Source: Apostichopus japonicus (taxonomy: Eukaryota; Echinodermata; Holothuroidea; Aspidochirotida; Stichopodidae). From it: DNA of 64,000 nt. Both the position numbers and the translations under genes were made by a program. Positions 59,386 through 64,000 of the stretch are shown in pieces. A model generated the notes under the pieces. That model made no database searches. It saw nothing but the letters and a program-made list of their open reading frames with translations, and had not been told where the DNA came from. The stretch is from assembly GCF_037975245.1 (NCBI RefSeq), contig NC_092569.1, positions 31,874,668-31,938,667 on the forward strand. Direction: 5' to 3'. Position 1 is the first letter of the stretch. Each line of letters begins with the position of its first letter.

Positions 59386-62300
59386 AACATAACATACGTC
59401 CAGAACGGCAATCTTCTTTGAGTATTGAAAGAGGATCAAGTTCTGTTGTTTTTTATTCCAGCTTTGTGAATTTCATTAATCAGTGTTTTCCCTGCAAAAA
59501 CAGCAAGATTGGACAAGTTGTGACACTTGTGTTTTTTTTACAGCTTGGCCTATCTACTCCCTACCATATATATCTCCTATTCCTGCACTTGATGTAAATT
59601 TGTTGAGAAGTAAATGAAGATGTGTCAGTGTCAATAGTTTGAATTTATTTCACTTTATATGATTTTTATTGCATTGCTTTATTGTACTTTTTGAAACATT
59701 TTCGTGAGAATGAAGCTACTACCTTGTTTGGCTTTAACCTCTCCCAATAGTTTGGAATGTCCTCGCTGCTGGATGAATTACCAAATTGCTCACTGTAGAG
59801 AAATACCCTGCTTCTCACTGTAAATGCCGGCAAAAAACACACATTCTCTTTATACAAAAACATTAATCGTAAAGAGGTCGTTCTGTTAGCTTTTCATGCA
59901 CCGTCTCGGACAATCGAAGTGGAGCCGGGAATCAGATTATTCAGTGAGTGCTATATTTAGGATATTATCCGCTCCCTTGCTCAATTTGCATATTTTGTTT
60001 GATTCCTTAGATGAACAACTGGTTTCCAGCGGTGTTTTGTTTTTTTGTTCTTCAAATAAGTACTTCGTTTGAGAATGTCATCCGATTGCTTTAACCCATT
60101 CCTGATTTTGTAGATTTATCCTTCATCCTATTAATCCTGTAGTTTTATCACGATCAATTTGAGTTACTACTTTGTAACACTTCAGGCGGTTCATAGGTGA
60201 GCTTAAGAATTTAGAGAATATTGATTTAGTTTCATTTTGATTTGATTTGCATGGAGATAATTAGATGTGTATTAAAATTACCCAAAATGCATCACGTCAT
60301 TTCAGCCTGGGCTGACTCCAGTCCCAGTTCTATCATGGTTATTGAATAAGACTAGAGATTGGGAATGCAATAAAAATCCCTCGAGGTTTAATAAAAAATA
60401 CTGCTTTAATTCAAGAAATTCCATTCTTTTGTACATATATATATCCTCAACACCTTAATAATATACAGTATATCCTTGTCTATGGATGAACAGATAGATA
60501 TCTAACCATATTTGATGTATGTCTATCTGCGTTAATAGTGTACACCTTCTGTCATGAGACTCTGGTAGCAGTAGATTGTGTAAATATTGAGAGGTTGAGA
60601 GGACACGCTTCAAAGTGTTATTATGGAAACAGAGGACTAATTACTGACATTATAAGACAAATATATGCGATTTCACTTGTGTCTTGAATATTATTTTAAT
60701 AGCATACATGAAATGCACTCAGCTGGTTTAATTACATTAATAACTGTGTTAATTGTCGTCCTATCTGTGGAACATTCATGTAAGCTCTGTGAGTCTGGAT
60801 ACACAGCTACTTGTGTGGTCATTAGTTCTGAGGTCATTTCTGAATTTGTTTTAGTTGTACAATACCCACTGATGTCCTCACAGAGATTAAACAGAGCTGG
60901 AACTTTTTTATGATATTAGTTGACTTACATCAGCTCGGGAGGCCCTGTTCTGTATTATAGCCCCTCTTTCTTTCTCCCTCTTTATTTCCTTTTTTGTTGC
61001 AATGGGACGAAAAAAACATTCTCATGAAAGATTTTCCAAGGGCAGTCTCTCGGGAACTTTCCAATTTCCACAGAGGAAGGAAGTTAACATACCTACATGC
61101 CATGCATCATCTCAGGTTTGACTTTGATGGAATTAGCTTCCCTAATTTTATGAGAGACCGATAAGGTATTGAGATCAGATACGGTGTAGATCTGGACGGA
61201 GGATTTAATGAAAGACTGCTCGTACTGTCTGTTAAGTTTCTTTGAGTATTTTTACAAATTATCCTTGTAATAGTTGATATTAAATGTCATAAGAAAAGGA
61301 CAAAATTAGGAGACTTTATTTTGTAGTTTCATCTGAAGGCAGAGAAGGTAATAGTTAAACTGTGTTTTGACCTGTACGGTTGCTTCTTTAATATATTTTT
61401 CTCAATTGGGATGAATTTTCCTCGGAAGAAAGTGAAATCGGATGTAGAGTAGTAAGTTACAGCTGTTGTGCCTTGTCTTTCATGGTTGTGATCGAAGGAG
61501 AACGTGTTTCCTAAAGGAAACTATTGACTTACTATGGATTGCAGCTCTGCGATTAGCAATTTGCTTTGTTGATTTCATGAAGATGTTAAACATGGTTTCC
61601 GTACAGCCATTTGATAGATACTATTATATAGTTTAAGAGCTGCTATTAACCAGTTGCATCAGAGGGGGATTTATAGAGTCTAGGAATCTTGTTTGAATTG
61701 GTATCAAATCACAGAAGGGAATTGAGACTGGACTTGCATATATACTTTCAAGTAGATTCCAGTAGCTGTACCTTGATTACCTGGGTTTGAATTTAAACTG
61801 CGATGTCTAATGAAGAAGAATAACTGCTCAAGATGCGCTACTTGTGGAACACATTCATCACCAGCTCTATCGTAACTAGAGTGTGTGTACCTTTTAGCTT
61901 TTCATCTCAAACAGGCAAGTTAGTGTGGAAATTTAAGCATGAATAGAGGGCAGTATGTATGTTTTGCAGGGATGAAATTTGTGATAGTTTTTTAAGGCAT
62001 TCCAGTTTACACAGCATTTTATAGGAAAACCATCTCAGTAGATAAAGGATCCTGTAAAATAGGTAGGATCCAGCCTACAATAATTTCAGTTGTCATGGTG
62101 ATTTAATGATTAGACAAATGAGGTCAATGATTTAGGTTCATTCATTGTAGTAATCTAAATTTGGAAATGTAAATGACTATTTTGTCTTAAAAATGCACAT
62201 TCTAACTTTTTTGGTGGGATTGCGAGATATGTATGGTAAGAAGCTTGCAGCACTGACCCCTGCATACAATAGATTGATAAATGTTGTCTTTTCTGGATCA

Positions 62301-63225
62301 GTACCATCGCATCGATCTCCTAATCACATTATTGATGGCAGCGTTTCCTTCCTACCAGCTTATTTAAGTTGTGATGCACAACAGAGGGTTTGTCCACGTA
62401 GAGGTGTAATTGAATTTTGGTGAGTTGATCTCATCAAACTTCACATCTTTAATGGCGATTAAGTCCTACAGTTGGAATCACTTTAAACCTGGCTATGGTT
62501 GTCAGTTGAGCTATTAAAACTCATGCAACCTGCCTTCGGTGAGGAAGTTTTTGTCTCAAAAAATTGCTTGTAAATGTTTTAAGGATGGTTTATGTTGCGA
62601 TCATGAAGACAAATTTGTTTTCTCAATAATATTCTCATTTTTTGGTGAGGACGGTCTTAGAGTATATCTCTTGTTCATTTTGTGGACTCAGAGTTCTCTC
62701 AGTTTCATTGTAAGGATTTAACTGTCTCAAAGGTGCCATCATTTTGTATTGTGGAGACCTGAAGTTCCAGTTTCAAAATAGTGTATATCGTGAGGTCTAT
62801 TCTCTCACCAGAATTCTATTCTTTGCAAGGCCTATAATCTAGCAGATATGCTGATCATGTTTATTTTCTGACGAGAAATATGCTGCTGTTTACAAAAGAG
62901 CTATCGTTTGTGTAGTGAGGACACTATTGTCTTAAAAATATTGTGGGGGTTATTTGGTGAGGGTTGTACATTGTTATCTGAATTCAAAGAACAGTATAAT
63001 GTGTCTTTTGATCATTCTCCTATGAGTCTCAGCTGTAGATGACATTTTCAGCATTTGTGAACACCTCTGGAATACTCTCATTAGTAGAGTGGGTATCGAA
63101 CTCCCTTTGAGGACAGTTCTTTGTTGTAAACACCTTTGGAAGGCTCTTTCAAATGTATAGTGCAAGTATCAAACATGTTTTGTGGACTGCTTTCAGTGGT
63201 GACAATCTCAAGCGTCATTGCTTTC

Positions 63226-63740
63226 ATTTGTACTGCAATTTATCAAAGTGTGTAAAGGACAGATTTGTGTCGTGAAGACCCCAACTATCCACTCCTTTGT
63301 AGTGCAAGTATTAAAGTGTCTTAATGACAGTTTTGTGTTGTGAAGATCTCAAGAGTGTTATCACGTCTAGTGCTAGTATCAAAGTGTCTTGAGGAAAGCT
63401 TTGCACTGTGAGGACATCTGGAATGCTATCATTGTAGTGCAATTGTCAAACTGTCTTTTAGCACAGCCTGCTTTGTGAGGACCTAAATAATGCCCTCAGG
63501 TGGAAAGCTTTGTACTCTGAGGACATCTGGAATGCTATCATTTGTAGTGCAATTGTCTTTTAGCACAGCCTGCTTTGTGAGGACCTAAATAATGCTATCC
63601 TTTGTAGTGAGATTATCAAAGTGTCTCAAGGAGAGTTTTGTGTTGCGAGGACCTAAAGAATGATATCCTTTGTAGTGCGATTATTAAAGTATCTCAAGAA
63701 CTGCCTTGTATTGTGAGGACCTCAAGAATGCTATCCTTTG
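63226..63740. repeat. Degenerate tandem repeat of about 68-70 bp
   Basis: Units begin TTTGTAGTGCAAGTAT, continue CAAAGTGTCTTAAGGA, then TTGTGTTGTGAGGACCTC and AAGAATGCTATCC. About eight are recognisable, with deletions, and weaker relatives (TGTGTAGTGAGGACAC) extend upstream to about 62900. Non-coding. Confidence 0.82.
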
Positions 63741-64000
63741 TCTCATGGAGACTAAGAAGATCATGTGGGTTTGCTTGTAGTTTTTCATTTGTTTTTGTTA
63801 TTTATTCTAATCAATGAATCTTCAGGTTTTGTTATTCTCAAATGCTTTCAAAATGCAATTATGACACAATTTACTACTTTGCATATTTTTCTGATAAAAC
63901 AAATTTTGCAAAATTAACCAAAAAAACCTGAAAAGAAGTTAACTGCATTGGAAACACATTCTCAACCTATTGATATTAGTCCTGTACGGGCAGTATTCAA

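Larger units (their letters stand above)
54697..64000. other. Presumed FAK intron, no further exon recognised
   Basis: I found no kinase motifs (glycine loop, HRD, DFG) in any frame from here to the end, so the kinase exons lie beyond the window. The stretch is AT-rich. It holds a purine/poly-G tract at 54990-55065 and 57475-57545, the inverted-repeat element at 55069-55472, and minisatellites at 58885 and 63226. From 55500 to 58880 and 59400 to 62900 I see no clear structure. Confidence 0.6.

Noticed and set aside
58873-59439. Long open frames on both strands over the GATGATAGCAGAAAT array
   Set aside because: The units are multiples of three, so all frames stay open; the peptides are pure repeats (MMIAE-like, Ile/Ser-rich), which is composition and not a gene.
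59544-59593. Possible FAK linker exon (acceptor TTTTTTTACAG, frame SWPIYSLPYISPIPALD, donor GAT/GTAAAT)
   Set aside because: The Pro-rich peptide is only vaguely like the FAK SH3-binding linker, the donor is weak, and T-rich acceptor strings are common here. Junction reads would be needed.

Overview
This is eukaryotic, animal genomic DNA: AT-rich, intron-rich and crowded with transposons, minisatellites and poly-G/C runs. No bacterial-type operons, rRNA or CRISPR array were seen. The only clear host gene is a focal adhesion kinase (FAK/PTK2 family) on the plus strand. Its FERM-domain exons lie between 36467 and 53382, with one further likely linker exon at 54646-54696. The mix of a FAK gene, tRNA-derived SINEs and hAT-type elements suits a marine invertebrate, perhaps a deuterostome such as an echinoderm. 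That placement is inference; the sequence does not name the species.

Layout. (1) 1-14250 is a transposon cluster. It holds at least four non-autonomous elements with 8-bp target-site duplications (TSDs), which point to the hAT superfamily. They are nested in one another and share an internal hairpin core. The largest, 11232-14241, carries a broken minus-strand coding fragment of an unrecognised protein family and nine copies of a 14-bp motif, and is itself hit by a smaller member of the same family at 12692-13057. Between these elements, 5640-5795 is CpG-rich and ends in a good splice donor; it may be a promoter or 5' non-coding exon. (2) 14250-36466 has no recognisable coding sequence. It holds SINE remnants, a fold-back element, an inverted repeat with a hammerhead-like motif, and several minisatellites. 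It is either upstream DNA or 5' introns of FAK. (3) 36467-54696 holds nine confident and one tentative FAK exons, with GT-AG splice sites and matching phases, encoding the FERM domain (F1, F2, F3 lobes). (4) 54697-64000 looks like the start of a long intron, with a 404-bp inverted-repeat element and two large minisatellites. The FAK kinase and focal-adhesion-targeting domains are not in the window.

What stands out. The 3-kb hAT-like element at 11232-14241 has perfect 8-bp TSDs, a foreign coding fragment and a repeated 14-mer, and looks like a gene-carrying (Pack-type) transposon. Separately, six of the ten FAK exons are followed at or near the 5' splice site by tandem duplications. In three of them the duplicated unit includes the splice donor; the one after the exon at 42440-42582 is 97 bp with a single mismatch.
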